A stretch of 64,000 nucleotides of DNA, taken from NCBI GenBank assembly GCA_020636195.1, contig JACJYH010000002.1:620001-684000 (forward strand). The letters are read 5' to 3'. The notes below the pieces were generated by a model. It searched no databases and was not told where the DNA came from. It worked only from the letters and a program-made list of their open reading frames with translations. Within the stretch, counting starts at the first letter, position 1; the number at the start of each line of letters is the position of its first letter. This DNA is from Lewinellaceae bacterium. Lineage in GTDB: Bacteria; Bacteroidota; Bacteroidia; Chitinophagales; Saprospiraceae. This document shows positions 33,165-42,254 of the stretch, piece by piece. The position numbers and the translations under genes are program-made.

Positions 33165-33778
33165 TGTCCCAATCTTACATTCAATTAAACAATATTTCTA
33201 AAAGATATGGTTATAATTGGATTTTTCGCGATGTTACTTTTCAATTGACTTCAGACAAGATTTTTGGTATTAGCGGTAGAAATGGTTCCGGAAAATCTAC
33301 GTTGATAAAACTATTGGCCACACATATAACCCCTTCTTCCGGAAGCTTGATGTACCACTTTGAAGGTGGTACTGTATTACCCAAAAATATGTACCGGTAT
33401 CTCACACTTTCTGCTCCCTACACAGATATCATTCCAGAATTTACATTGAAGGAATTGTACCAATTTCATGCTATCTTCAAGCCCATGCAGGTGGATGTTT
33501 CAGAATTCTTGGATATAATTTCCCTAAAAAAGAATGATTACGACAAGCGATTATCAGAATATTCGTCCGGAATGACCCAACGGGTGAAGTTGGCTACTGC
33601 TATTTTGTCCGATGTGCCTTTGGTATTGCTAGATGAGCCTACTTCATTTTTAGATGCGTCATCAAAGAAATGGTTTGTTGATCTACTATCATCCTATAAA
33701 AATAACCGTATCATCGTTATCGCATCAAATGATCCTTTTGATTTAGAATTATGTGGTGAGGTATATGCACTTGGTTGA
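33164..33778 (+). CDS. ABC transporter ATP-binding protein
   Basis: A 204-residue single ATPase domain: Walker A GRNGSGKST (about 38-46), signature YSSGMTQR, Walker B LVLLDEPTSFLDA, and a final SND in place of the usual switch His-Asp. There is no membrane domain in the protein or next to it. An ABC ATPase at the end of the lpxDCA operon recurs in Bacteroidota; a role in moving a lipid or glycan is inference. The switch position (IVIASNDPFD) has Asn where most ABC ATPases have His, which may lower hydrolysis. The gene starts by a 1-bp overlap with lpxA. Confidence 0.85.
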   Translation: MSQSYIQLNNISKRYGYNWIFRDVTFQLTSDKIFGISGRNGSGKSTLIKLLATHITPSSGSLMYHFEGGTVLPKNMYRYLTLSAPYTDIIPEFTLKELYQFHAIFKPMQVDVSEFLDIISLKKNDYDKRLSEYSSGMTQRVKLATAILSDVPLVLLDEPTSFLDASSKKWFVDLLSSYKNNRIIVIASNDPFDLELCGEVYALG

Positions 33779-33864
33779 TGTTGAGAAACTATATCTATTT
33801 ACTTTTTAGTCTGATCGTTGTACTGAAAAGAAAAGTTAGAGTTCTTTCATGTTTTTTAAATTAA

Positions 33865-34024
33865 GAGAATGTTTAAATTTTGTTTTTGGACAATAAAATG
33901 GAATTATTTTGAGCGAAAAAAGGCAAATTTTGCAGTCGAATGTGGGCAATTCGGCGAAAAATTTAACGAATTTGTAGCCAAAATACAACATTTTCTTGCT
34001 AAAGGATAAATTTTAAACATACTC
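33865..34024 (+). mobile_element. MITE, copy C (160 bp)
   Basis: The same orientation and nearly the same sequence as copy B. The left end GAGAATGTTTAAA has one change from GAGTATGTTTAAA; the right end is intact. TAA duplications lie at 33862-33864 and 34025-34027. It occupies the 564-bp gap between the ABC gene and secDF (33779-34342); the remainder is AT-rich with the secDF promoter near its end. Confidence 0.88.
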
Positions 34025-34303
34025 TAAGAGAATAGAGATGTGAATATATCTTATTTTTAAGAATTTACTCCAGAAATTTTAATCAATGTATATATGAAAA
34101 AGATCAATGCATTAAGTTTTGATGGATAAATTTGTCAATAAATTCTATTTCAACATAAATGACACCTTACCAAGTTAAAATATATAATTTATTTATAATA
34201 ATTTTACCATTTTAAAAAATACTGATTATCAATATCTTATGTTAACCAGTGATTATTTTTTTTGTTTGCATAGTTTAAAGTACTATAAATTAACTAAAAG
34301 CCG

Positions 34304-34311
34304 TATATTTG
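34304..34311 (+). promoter_or_regulatory. -7 box (TATATTTG) of secDF
   Basis: An exact TAnnTTTG match 31 bases before ATG 34343. No clear -33 TTG at 19-23 bases. Confidence 0.5.
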
Positions 34312-34342
34312 CGCTGTTTTTTCAAAAATTAATGAAATCATA

Positions 34343-37300
34343 ATGCAAGGAAAAGGTTTGGTAAAGATAGTATTGATTTTGATATCAATCGTCTGTTTAC
34401 TGCAATTTTGGTATTTTATTCCAACAAATAGGGTAGAAAGAGAAGCAAGTGATTATGCAACATCTATAGCTGGAGCTGATGCTTCTGAAAATTCTGCAGC
34501 GTATAAATTAGCCAAAGGAAAATATTTGGACTCTATGTCGAGCGTAGAGATTTTTTCAATTCCATTGGTGAAATCTTACACTTATAACGAATTAAAAAAA
34601 CAACAATTGGCTTTGGGATTGGATCTCAAAGGTGGTATGAGCGCTGTAGTGCAGGTAGATTTGGAGGATTTCCTTAAATCACTGGCGGGTAAAAATAAAC
34701 ACAATGCAGATTTTGTCAAAGCCATTGCTAACGCAAAGGAAAAGATGAAGTCTTCTCAATCTGATTTCGTTACACTCTTTGGTGATGAGTACAAAACATT
34801 GGCAGGACCTGATAAATTAGCAAGGATATTTGCTAGAAGTGAAGCTCTGGGAGATATCAATACTTCCACAAATGATGCTGTCATCATTTCCACTATCAGA
34901 TCTCGTGCAAATGAAACTGTGAAGTTGACATTTGAAAGATTGAAAAAAAGGATCGATAAACTTGGTGTAGCGCAACCAAATATTTCCCTTGATCCGAATA
35001 GGGACTTGATCTTGGTAGAAATGCCGGGCATTGAGAATAAAGAAAGGGCAAGGCAATTTATTCAAACCAGTGCTAAGCTAGAATTTTGGGATACCTATAG
35101 ATATAATGATCCTGGAGTGATGGCTGCGTTTCAGGAAGCTGATCGCAGAGCGGGAAGTAGCAACCCATCCATAGATACCACAGCAATTGCAATGGATACT
35201 ATCTATACCGACAAGTTCGATGACTTAGGAAACGTTGTAGGTAAAGAAATGAAGTTAGTACCCAAAAATCCAACGGAAGGTGCAAAGGGTTCTTTGTTTG
35301 CTAATTTAAATATCAATAATGGCAATATGTATAACACCGTTATGGGTGTTGCCGATAAATTCAAAAAGCAAGCTATCAATTCCATACTAGAGAGAGAAGA
35401 TATCAAAGCACTGTTCCCAAAGAATTCCAAATTCATGTGGTCATACAAACCCACTCAGGATGCCAATGGAAACTTCACAACCCAGTATGAGCTGTATCTG
35501 ATAAAGACAGTTCCAAATTCAGAAGAAGCTCCATTAAACGGTGATGTTGTCACTAGTGCTACCCAAAGTTTAAATAGCTTAAGTGGGCAAACTGAGGTGA
35601 ATATGAGAATGAATGCCATAGGTGCTAAAAAGTGGGCAGAGATGACCACTAAGGCTGCCAATGAAGGCAATAGGGAGATTGCTGTTGTTTTAGATAATGA
35701 GGTGGTATCAGCACCAAGAGTCAATGGTCCAATTACTGAGGGTTCTTCAGCTATAACAGGAAACTATACTGTAGAAGAGGCTAATGACTTTGCAAGCATC
35801 TTATCAGTTGGTAGATTGCCGGCCAATACTCAAATTATACAAGAGTCAACAGTGGGTCCATCATTAGGAAAAACAAATATTTCAAAAAGTATCAATTCAT
35901 TGATCGTAGGTTTTGCCTTGGTGATCGTCACTATGTTGATTTACTATGCATTGGGTGGTTTATTTGCAGTAATCTCATTATTATTAAACGTATTTCTCAT
36001 TGTTGGTACATTGTCTAGTTTTGGTACGGTTTTGACACTGTCAGGAATTGCAGGTATCGTTCTGACGATCGGTATGGCCGTTGATGCAAACGTAATCATT
36101 TATGAGAGAATTAAGGAAGAATTGATGCTTGGAAAGTCATTAAAACAGGCTATTTCTGACGGTTTTCATCATTCTTATTCTGCTATTATAGATGCCAATA
36201 TGACTACGGTCATTACTGCCTCCATTTTGGCTTATTTTGGTTTAGGTCCGGTAAAAGGATTTGCCGTTGTTTTGATCATTGGGGTATTTTGTTCGTTGTT
36301 CACAGCGATATTTATCACAAGACTAATGATCGAATGGTGGGTGAATAAGAATAAAGATTTAAGCTTCTGGAGTAGCATTTCAAAGGGCGCTTTTAAAAAT
36401 ATCAATTTTGACTGGATAGGTAAGAGGAAGATCGCCTACATCTTTTCCGGATCATTGATCTTATTGGGATTAATTTCTATGTTTACTAGGGGTTTTGATT
36501 TGGGAGTAGATTACAAAGGTGGATTTTCATACAATGTTCAGTTTGCAAAGGACATCAATGTATCAGCGGATGTTCTAAGAGATGAGTTAACCAAAGAATT
36601 TGAATCAGCACCGGTTGTGAAGTTGGTGGATACTGAAAACACATTCAATATTACCACTTCATATTTAGTCTCTGAAACTGGTCAAGATACTCCAAACAAA
36701 GTACTGGCAAAATTGTATGAAGGAATTTCCAAAGTAACAGGAATAAAAACATCCCTTGCTGACTTTTCAAATACGGATATTGATGGCGATGTAACACACA
36801 TCACTAGTTCAACACAGGTTGGGCCTACAATTGCTGATGATTTAAAGCAAACATCTATTTATGCGGGAATTTTAGCATTATTAGCAATATTCCTCTACAT
36901 CTTATTGAGATTTTCTAAGTGGCAATATAGTGCGGGTGCTGTGATAGCATTGTTCCACGACTCACTTATAGTTTTAGGTTTATTCTCTATATTTAAAGGA
37001 ATCTTACCTTTTTCATTAGAAATCGACCAAGCTTTTATCGCTGCTATATTGACAGTCATCGGTTACTCTATCAACGATACAGTGATCATCTTTGACAGGA
37101 TCAGAGAATATTTTGGTTTGCACATCCAGAAATCAAAAGCTGAAATCATCAATGACGCCATCAATTCCACATTATCTAGAACATTGATGACATCGTTTAC
37201 CACATTGATAGTGATATTAGTATTGTTCTTGTTTGGTGGTGCGAGTATCAAAGGTTTTGCTTTTGCTCTACTAGTTGGTATTTTGGTAGGTACTTATTCA

Positions 37301-37423
37301 TCAGTATTTGTCGCTGCGCCAATCATGCATGATTTATCTGACGACTTAACTATCAAATCAAGAGTTCCTGCCAAAGGAAAAACCGATAAAGGAGTTGCTT
37401 CTCGAAAGCCTGCATTGAAATAA
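34343..37423 (+). CDS. secDF: SecDF fusion, protein-export membrane protein
   Basis: 1026 residues combining SecD and SecF. Helix 1 (VKIVLILISIVCLLQFWYFI), then LALGLDLKGGMSAVVQVD (SecD D1 motif), a large periplasmic domain, the VGPSLGKTNISKSI block, and SecD helices with GMAVDANVIIYERIKEE. The SecF half begins near KRKIAYIFSGSLILLG, with DLGVDYKGGFSYNVQF, VGPTIADDLKQTS and GYSINDTVIIFDRIREYF. It uses the proton or sodium gradient to pull Sec substrates into the periplasm. The fusion is normal in Bacteroidota. An intrinsic terminator follows. Sodium use is possible, given the Nqr pump nearby. Confidence 0.96.
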   Translation: MQGKGLVKIVLILISIVCLLQFWYFIPTNRVEREASDYATSIAGADASENSAAYKLAKGKYLDSMSSVEIFSIPLVKSYTYNELKKQQLALGLDLKGGMSAVVQVDLEDFLKSLAGKNKHNADFVKAIANAKEKMKSSQSDFVTLFGDEYKTLAGPDKLARIFARSEALGDINTSTNDAVIISTIRSRANETVKLTFERLKKRIDKLGVAQPNISLDPNRDLILVEMPGIENKERARQFIQTSAKLEFWDTYRYNDPGVMAAFQEADRRAGSSNPSIDTTAIAMDTIYTDKFDDLGNVVGKEMKLVPKNPTEGAKGSLFANLNINNGNMYNTVMGVADKFKKQAINSILEREDIKALFPKNSKFMWSYKPTQDANGNFTTQYELYLIKTVPNSEEAPLNGDVVTSATQSLNSLSGQTEVNMRMNAIGAKKWAEMTTKAANEGNREIAVVLDNEVVSAPRVNGPITEGSSAITGNYTVEEANDFASILSVGRLPANTQIIQESTVGPSLGKTNISKSINSLIVGFALVIVTMLIYYALGGLFAVISLLLNVFLIVGTLSSFGTVLTLSGIAGIVLTIGMAVDANVIIYERIKEELMLGKSLKQAISDGFHHSYSAIIDANMTTVITASILAYFGLGPVKGFAVVLIIGVFCSLFTAIFITRLMIEWWVNKNKDLSFWSSISKGAFKNINFDWIGKRKIAYIFSGSLILLGLISMFTRGFDLGVDYKGGFSYNVQFAKDINVSADVLRDELTKEFESAPVVKLVDTENTFNITTSYLVSETGQDTPNKVLAKLYEGISKVTGIKTSLADFSNTDIDGDVTHITSSTQVGPTIADDLKQTSIYAGILALLAIFLYILLRFSKWQYSAGAVIALFHDSLIVLGLFSIFKGILPFSLEIDQAFIAAILTVIGYSINDTVIIFDRIREYFGLHIQKSKAEIINDAINSTLSRTLMTSFTTLIVILVLFLFGGASIKGFAFALLVGILVGTYSSVFVAAPIMHDLSDDLTIKSRVPAKGKTDKGVASRKPALK

Positions 37424-37451
37424 TGAATTTGTTTAAACAATAATTAAATAG

Positions 37452-37485
37452 AAAGGCCTGAATACATTTTTGGGCCTTTTTTTTT
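37452..37485 (+). terminator. intrinsic terminator after secDF
   Basis: AAAGGCC (37452-37458) pairs with GGCCTTT (37473-37479) and is followed by a T-tract to 37485. The ATG of the next gene is only six bases further, so that gene has no room for a separate promoter. Confidence 0.8.
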
Positions 37486-37490
37486 GGGGT

Positions 37491-38462
37491 ATGAAAGGTT
37501 GGATATTAAAAAATGGGTCATTGGTTTGGGAAGATCAACTTCCCGACGAAAACCAAACAACTGAACATGTAGTTTGTGATGTGCTTACATCTGCATTGAA
37601 TCACAGAGATGTATGGATAAAATATGGTAAATACCCTGATATCAAAGAAAATATCATCTTAGGCTCCGATGGTTGTGTCATTTTCGACGGAAAGAGATAC
37701 CTAATCAATCCATCCATTCAGTGGGGAAATAATGAACTGGCGCAATCAGACGAATACAGTGTGTTAGGTATGCCCACTCATGGGACATTCTCGGATAAAA
37801 TAAGTATTTCAAAGGAAAACTTAATTCTGGTTCCTGATTATTTAACTGATGAGGAGGCTGCCGCACTACCTTTAGCTGGATTGACAGCTTATAGGGCATT
37901 AATATCAAGAGCAAGGACAACACCTTCAGATGTAGTATTGATCAATGGAATTGGAGGAGGAGTCGCAATGATGGCTTTTCAATTTGCATTGGCTCAAGGT
38001 TGTAAAGTCATAGTCACATCAGGTCACCAATGGAAACTGGATTTGGCAATAAAACTTGGCGCTCATGCGGGATATCTATACACTGACGACCAATGGACTA
38101 AACGTTTAATTGCAGATTTTGGTGGTGTAGATGTGATCATAGATTCTGCTGGCGGAGATGGATTTTCAAATTTGATGAAAGTCATTAAACCAGGTGGTAG
38201 AATTGCGATCTATGGTGGCACACATGGTAAAATCACAAATTTGAATACCCAAGTATTATTTTGGCGACAAGTGTCGATTTTAGGATCAACTATGGGTTCA
38301 GATCAAGATTTTAAGGAAATGGTAGATTTTGTACAAAAATATGATATCAAACCTGTTATTGATGAAGTTTTTCCATTGAGCCAACTAGAATTGGGTATGA
38401 AAAAAATGGAAACAGGACAACAATTTGGGAAAATTATATTTCAAAATCAAGACTTGCGTTAA
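37491..38462 (+). CDS. zinc-type alcohol dehydrogenase / quinone oxidoreductase-like protein (MDR)
   Basis: 323 residues from ATG 37491; a longer frame from 37470 lies in the terminator and is rejected. N-terminal GroES-like domain (ALNHRDVWIKYGKY, where GADVVG-type proteins read similarly), then a Rossmann domain with VVLINGIGGGVAMMAFQFA and VIIDSAGG, and the late GGRIAIYGGTHG. The catalytic zinc ligands of true alcohol dehydrogenases (Cys and GHE) are not seen, so it belongs with the zinc-free quinone oxidoreductases. Likely an NADPH-dependent reductase; substrate unknown. It starts six bases after the secDF terminator and converges with tex. Confidence 0.8.
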   Translation: MKGWILKNGSLVWEDQLPDENQTTEHVVCDVLTSALNHRDVWIKYGKYPDIKENIILGSDGCVIFDGKRYLINPSIQWGNNELAQSDEYSVLGMPTHGTFSDKISISKENLILVPDYLTDEEAAALPLAGLTAYRALISRARTTPSDVVLINGIGGGVAMMAFQFALAQGCKVIVTSGHQWKLDLAIKLGAHAGYLYTDDQWTKRLIADFGGVDVIIDSAGGDGFSNLMKVIKPGGRIAIYGGTHGKITNLNTQVLFWRQVSILGSTMGSDQDFKEMVDFVQKYDIKPVIDEVFPLSQLELGMKKMETGQQFGKIIFQNQDLR

Positions 38463-38467
38463 TTGTA

Positions 38468-40582
38468 TTACCCTTTAAGTAGTTTTAGTTGAACCCTCTT
38501 TCTATCTATATCTACTTGGAGCACTTCTGTAGTAACCTGTTGTTGAACTTGCACAATATCCATAGGATTACTTACAAAATCTTCTGAGAGCTGTGAAATA
38601 TGAATCAACCCTTCCTGCTTTATACCAATATCCACAAATGCACCGAATGCAGTTACATTGGTGACAATGCCAGGTAATGTCATGCCAACCTTGACATCTT
38701 CAATGGTTTTCACATTTTCCATGAATTTAAAAACTTTGTTTTCACCCCTTGGATCAAGTCCGGGTTTGTCTAATTCCACCAAAATATCGTTTAAAGTCGC
38801 AAGCCCAAAGTTTTTATCTGTGTATTTATCCAGCTCGTTAATACTCTTGAACTTTTTTTGACGGATAAATTCTTCCATAGTACATCCTGAATCACGCACC
38901 ATAGATTCCACGATAGGATAGGTTTCCGGATGGATGCCTGTATTGTCCAATGGATTCTCTCCTTCCCTAATCCTAAGAAATCCTGCACATTGTTCAAAAG
39001 CTTTTTGTCCCAATCTGGATACTTGCATCAAGTCTGACTTTTGTTTATATGGGCCATTATTCCTTCTAAATTCAACAATATTTTTAGCTAATGTGGGACC
39101 AAGACCTGAAATATATTGGAGCAAATGGTGCGAGGCAGTATTGATATTTATTCCCACTTTATTGACACACGATTGGACAGTAAAATCCAAACTTTCCTTC
39201 AGCGTGGGTTGGTGTACATCATGTTGATATTGTCCAACACCAATGGATTTTGGATCTATTTTTACGAGCTCTGACAATGGATCCATTAATCTGCGTCCGA
39301 TTGAAATGGCACCACGCAGTGTGAGGTCAAGTGAAGGAAACTCTTCTCTGGCAACATCAGAAGCAGAATATATGGATGCGCCACTTTCGCTTACGATATA
39401 GATATCTACTGTTGAATCAATTTTAAGGTTTCGAAAAAACGTTTCAGTTTCTCGAGAAGCTGTACCATTGCCGATGGCGATGGCCTGAATATCATATTCT
39501 TTGAGTAGATGTTCTATTTTATATGTTGCATTTTGATTTTCATTTCCCATGATATACAGCGTATCCGTATGCACCACATTGCCGTTTTCATCCAAAAATG
39601 CGAGTTTGCAACCGGTTCTAAAACCTGGATCGACACCCAGTATGCGCTTGGTTCCCACAGGAGCAGCCAAGAGTAATTGTTTGAGATTTTTACTAAAAAC
39701 TTCTATAGCGATTTTATCAGCTTTGTTTTTGGCTTCTTGCAAGACGCTATTTTCAATGGAAGGAAACATCAATCTTTTATAGGCATCTCTGATTGCATTT
39801 TCAACTATTTCAGCGGCTTCACCATCAGTCCTTATATAATACTTTAAGATACTGTTGATAAATGCATCATTGTCCATTTCAATATGCACTTTCAGAAACC
39901 CTTCATTTGCCCCTCTTAACATGGCCAATACTCTGTGGGACGGACACTTTTTTAATAATTCTTGAAAATTGAAGTAATCAGCGTACTTTGTAGCATCTTC
40001 TTTTTTAGATTTCACAACATTTGCTGATAAGTATCCCGTTTTTTCCATGGTTTTTAGCAGCAAATCCCTCGTTTTTACATTTTCATTGATCCACTCAGCA
40101 ATAATATCCTGTGCGCCTTGTAGGACATCATCCACCGAAGGAAATACCATACAAACATACTTCCCAGCAGTTTGGTGAAGATTTGAAATCCTTTGCCCAA
40201 ATATCAACTTAGCTAGTGGTTCTAATCCCGCATCTGTGGCAATGTCACCTCGTGATTTCTTTTTCTTTTTAAAAGGAGCATAAAGATCTTCCAACACCTT
40301 CGAATCAAAACACTCTTGGATTTTTTGTTCCAAGTCGTGGCTCAATTTATTTTGTTCTGCAATAGCTTCTAAGATAAATTTTTTACGTTCGTATAAGTCT
40401 AATAACCTCCTGTTTTCGGTTATAATCATCTGCAACTTGACTTCATCAAGGTGACCGGTTTTTTCTTTTCTATACCTTGCTATGAATGGAATTGTGGCAC
40501 CTTCATCCGCTAATTGTAACACAGTTTGTACTTGCCAAACTTGAATTTTTGCGATTGATGCCAACCTCTGATGGTGATCCAT
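38468..40582 (-). CDS. tex: Tex-family RNA-binding transcription accessory protein
   Basis: 704 residues with the standard Tex order: N-terminal helical domain (ARYRKEKTGHLDEVKL), a YqgF/RNase H-like domain (KRILGVDPGFRTGCKLAFLD, IAIGNGTASRETE), helix-hairpin-helix (YISGLGPTLAKNIVEFR, VSRLGQKAFEQCAGFLRI), and a C-terminal S1 RNA-binding domain (GMTLPGIVTNVTAFGAFVDIGIKQEGLIHISQL). Tex binds nucleic acid and affects transcription and stress tolerance. It ends a few bases from the convergent dehydrogenase gene. The 288-bp gap upstream to nqrA shows only the nqrA promoter box. Confidence 0.95.
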   Translation of the reverse strand: MDHHQRLASIAKIQVWQVQTVLQLADEGATIPFIARYRKEKTGHLDEVKLQMIITENRRLLDLYERKKFILEAIAEQNKLSHDLEQKIQECFDSKVLEDLYAPFKKKKKSRGDIATDAGLEPLAKLIFGQRISNLHQTAGKYVCMVFPSVDDVLQGAQDIIAEWINENVKTRDLLLKTMEKTGYLSANVVKSKKEDATKYADYFNFQELLKKCPSHRVLAMLRGANEGFLKVHIEMDNDAFINSILKYYIRTDGEAAEIVENAIRDAYKRLMFPSIENSVLQEAKNKADKIAIEVFSKNLKQLLLAAPVGTKRILGVDPGFRTGCKLAFLDENGNVVHTDTLYIMGNENQNATYKIEHLLKEYDIQAIAIGNGTASRETETFFRNLKIDSTVDIYIVSESGASIYSASDVAREEFPSLDLTLRGAISIGRRLMDPLSELVKIDPKSIGVGQYQHDVHQPTLKESLDFTVQSCVNKVGININTASHHLLQYISGLGPTLAKNIVEFRRNNGPYKQKSDLMQVSRLGQKAFEQCAGFLRIREGENPLDNTGIHPETYPIVESMVRDSGCTMEEFIRQKKFKSINELDKYTDKNFGLATLNDILVELDKPGLDPRGENKVFKFMENVKTIEDVKVGMTLPGIVTNVTAFGAFVDIGIKQEGLIHISQLSEDFVSNPMDIVQVQQQVTTEVLQVDIDRKRVQLKLLKG

Positions 40583-40790
40583 ATATCAAAATTTGTTAAA
40601 ACCCATTATTAACCTTAGATTCGGCTTACGGTTCACTGATATCCTTTTATTACTGACGGAATTTAGAAGATTAAATATTTGTAATGTTGTCCCTTACGCT
40701 GAGTGCATGAGGGAATCTTAGAATTTTGAAATATATTTTCAATATTATTAAAATTTTAATTTAATATTTCATTTATCCATAAAGGGGTTG

Positions 40791-40798
40791 TAAATTTG
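40791..40798 (+). promoter_or_regulatory. -7 box (TAAATTTG) of the nqr operon
   Basis: An exact TAnnTTTG match about 72 bases before ATG 40871, so unlike several neighbours the nqr mRNA has a leader of about 65 nt. No clear -33 element. Confidence 0.5.
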
Positions 40799-40870
40799 CA
40801 GCGTTTTTTGAATTTCTTTAAGTTCAAATTACAATAGAGTTAAATCTTTGAGTTATTATTCAATAAATCT

Positions 40871-42232
40871 ATGGCAGTAGATATTAAAAGCGGTCAATCC
40901 ATCAGCCTAAGGAAAGGGTATGACGTGAGATTGGTCGGCGAAGCAAAGGGAAAACCCTCTCACCTTCAAGTAAATCGTTTTGGAATTTCCCCATACAGTT
41001 TTAATGGAATTTCTCCGATTCCTAAAGTAGTAGTTGAAGTAGGACAATCGGTACAAGCAGGAGATCCATTATTCTTTGATAAAGTTCGTCCGGGAATTCA
41101 TTACGTGGCTCCGGTAAGTGGTGAGGTCATTGAGATCAATAGAGGCGCCAAGCGTTCTATTGCTTCGGTGGTTATCTTGGCAGATAAGCAAAATCAACAT
41201 AAGGTTTTCAATGTGCCTTCTATCGATGCGGACAGAGGAAAGATCATTGCATTTATGTGTGAATCAGGACTTTGGGTGCATTTGAACGAACGTCCGTTTG
41301 ATCAAGTTCCGTCTGTTGAAACCATTCCAACAAACATTTTTGTTTCCACTTTTGACACAGGCCCGTTGGCTCCTGATTATGAGTTGATTATAGAAGGAGA
41401 CGAAGCTGCTTTCAAGACGGGATTGGATGTTCTGAGCAAATTGACTGATGGCAAGGTAATTTTAGGCTTAGATGGTAAGAATAAAAATACCAAGTTCGGA
41501 TCGTTTAAAAATGCAGTTACAAACTGGTTCAGCGGACCACATCCCGCAGGAAATGTAGGTGTTCAAATACATCATGTGGCGCCAATCTCTCACCATAAAT
41601 CTGTGTGGACGCTTGGTGTGCAAGACGTACTTACTATTGGTAAAATGTGGACTACAGGAAAATATGATGCATCAAGGATCGTTGCTGTTGCTGGTCATGT
41701 GAAGAATCCAATGTATGCAAAAACCTATTTGGGAGCTTCGGTCGCTGACTTGATACATGGGCAATTGGAAAATGGATCGTTCAGATTTATTTCCGGTGAT
41801 GCTCTTTCAGGAAAGCAAATTGATGGAGATGGTTATTTACATTTTAGAGATGACCAATTAACCGTATTGAAGGAAGGTAAAGATTTTGAAATGTTTGGAT
41901 GGTTGGTGCCTATGAAGGCAAGACCAAGTATTTCCAAAACATTTTTGAGTTCTATATTTGGAAAGAAAGAATTTGATGTTACCACAAATTCTCATGGAGA
42001 AAAGAGAGCATTTGTTGAGACAGGCAAGATGGAATCAGTATTGCCAATGAACATTTATCCACAGCATCTTATGAAAGCCATCTTAGCCCAAGACATCGAA
42101 AAAATGGAGGGTTTAGGAATCTATGAGCTTACAGAAGAGGATGTGGCATTATGTGAATTTGTGGATTCTTCAAAGAATCCGGTGCAATCAATGCTGAGGG
42201 ATGGGCTCAACTATATTAAAGAACAAGGTTAG
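40871..42232 (+). CDS. nqrA: Na+-translocating NADH:quinone reductase subunit A
   Basis: 453 residues. N-terminal GxxxxxG-like barrel-sandwich block (VVEVGQSVQAGDPLFFDKVRPGIHYVAPVSGEVIEINRGAKRSI), the middle PAGNVGVQIHHVAPI and TIGKMWTTGKYD, and the C-terminal ERAFVETGKMESVLPMNIYPQHLMKAILAQDIEKMEGLGIYELTEEDVALCEF, all standard for NqrA. It is the cytoplasmic, quinone-associated subunit of the sodium pump. First gene of nqrABCDEF; nqrB follows by 22 bp. The presence of Nqr points to a marine or sodium-using lifestyle, though not exclusively. Confidence 0.95.
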   Translation: MAVDIKSGQSISLRKGYDVRLVGEAKGKPSHLQVNRFGISPYSFNGISPIPKVVVEVGQSVQAGDPLFFDKVRPGIHYVAPVSGEVIEINRGAKRSIASVVILADKQNQHKVFNVPSIDADRGKIIAFMCESGLWVHLNERPFDQVPSVETIPTNIFVSTFDTGPLAPDYELIIEGDEAAFKTGLDVLSKLTDGKVILGLDGKNKNTKFGSFKNAVTNWFSGPHPAGNVGVQIHHVAPISHHKSVWTLGVQDVLTIGKMWTTGKYDASRIVAVAGHVKNPMYAKTYLGASVADLIHGQLENGSFRFISGDALSGKQIDGDGYLHFRDDQLTVLKEGKDFEMFGWLVPMKARPSISKTFLSSIFGKKEFDVTTNSHGEKRAFVETGKMESVLPMNIYPQHLMKAILAQDIEKMEGLGIYELTEEDVALCEFVDSSKNPVQSMLRDGLNYIKEQG

Positions 42233-42254
42233 GAAAATTTGAAGTCTTAAAGAC

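Noticed and set aside
37470..37490. Earlier start for the dehydrogenase
   Set aside because: It uses a non-ATG codon inside the terminator stem and T-tract.
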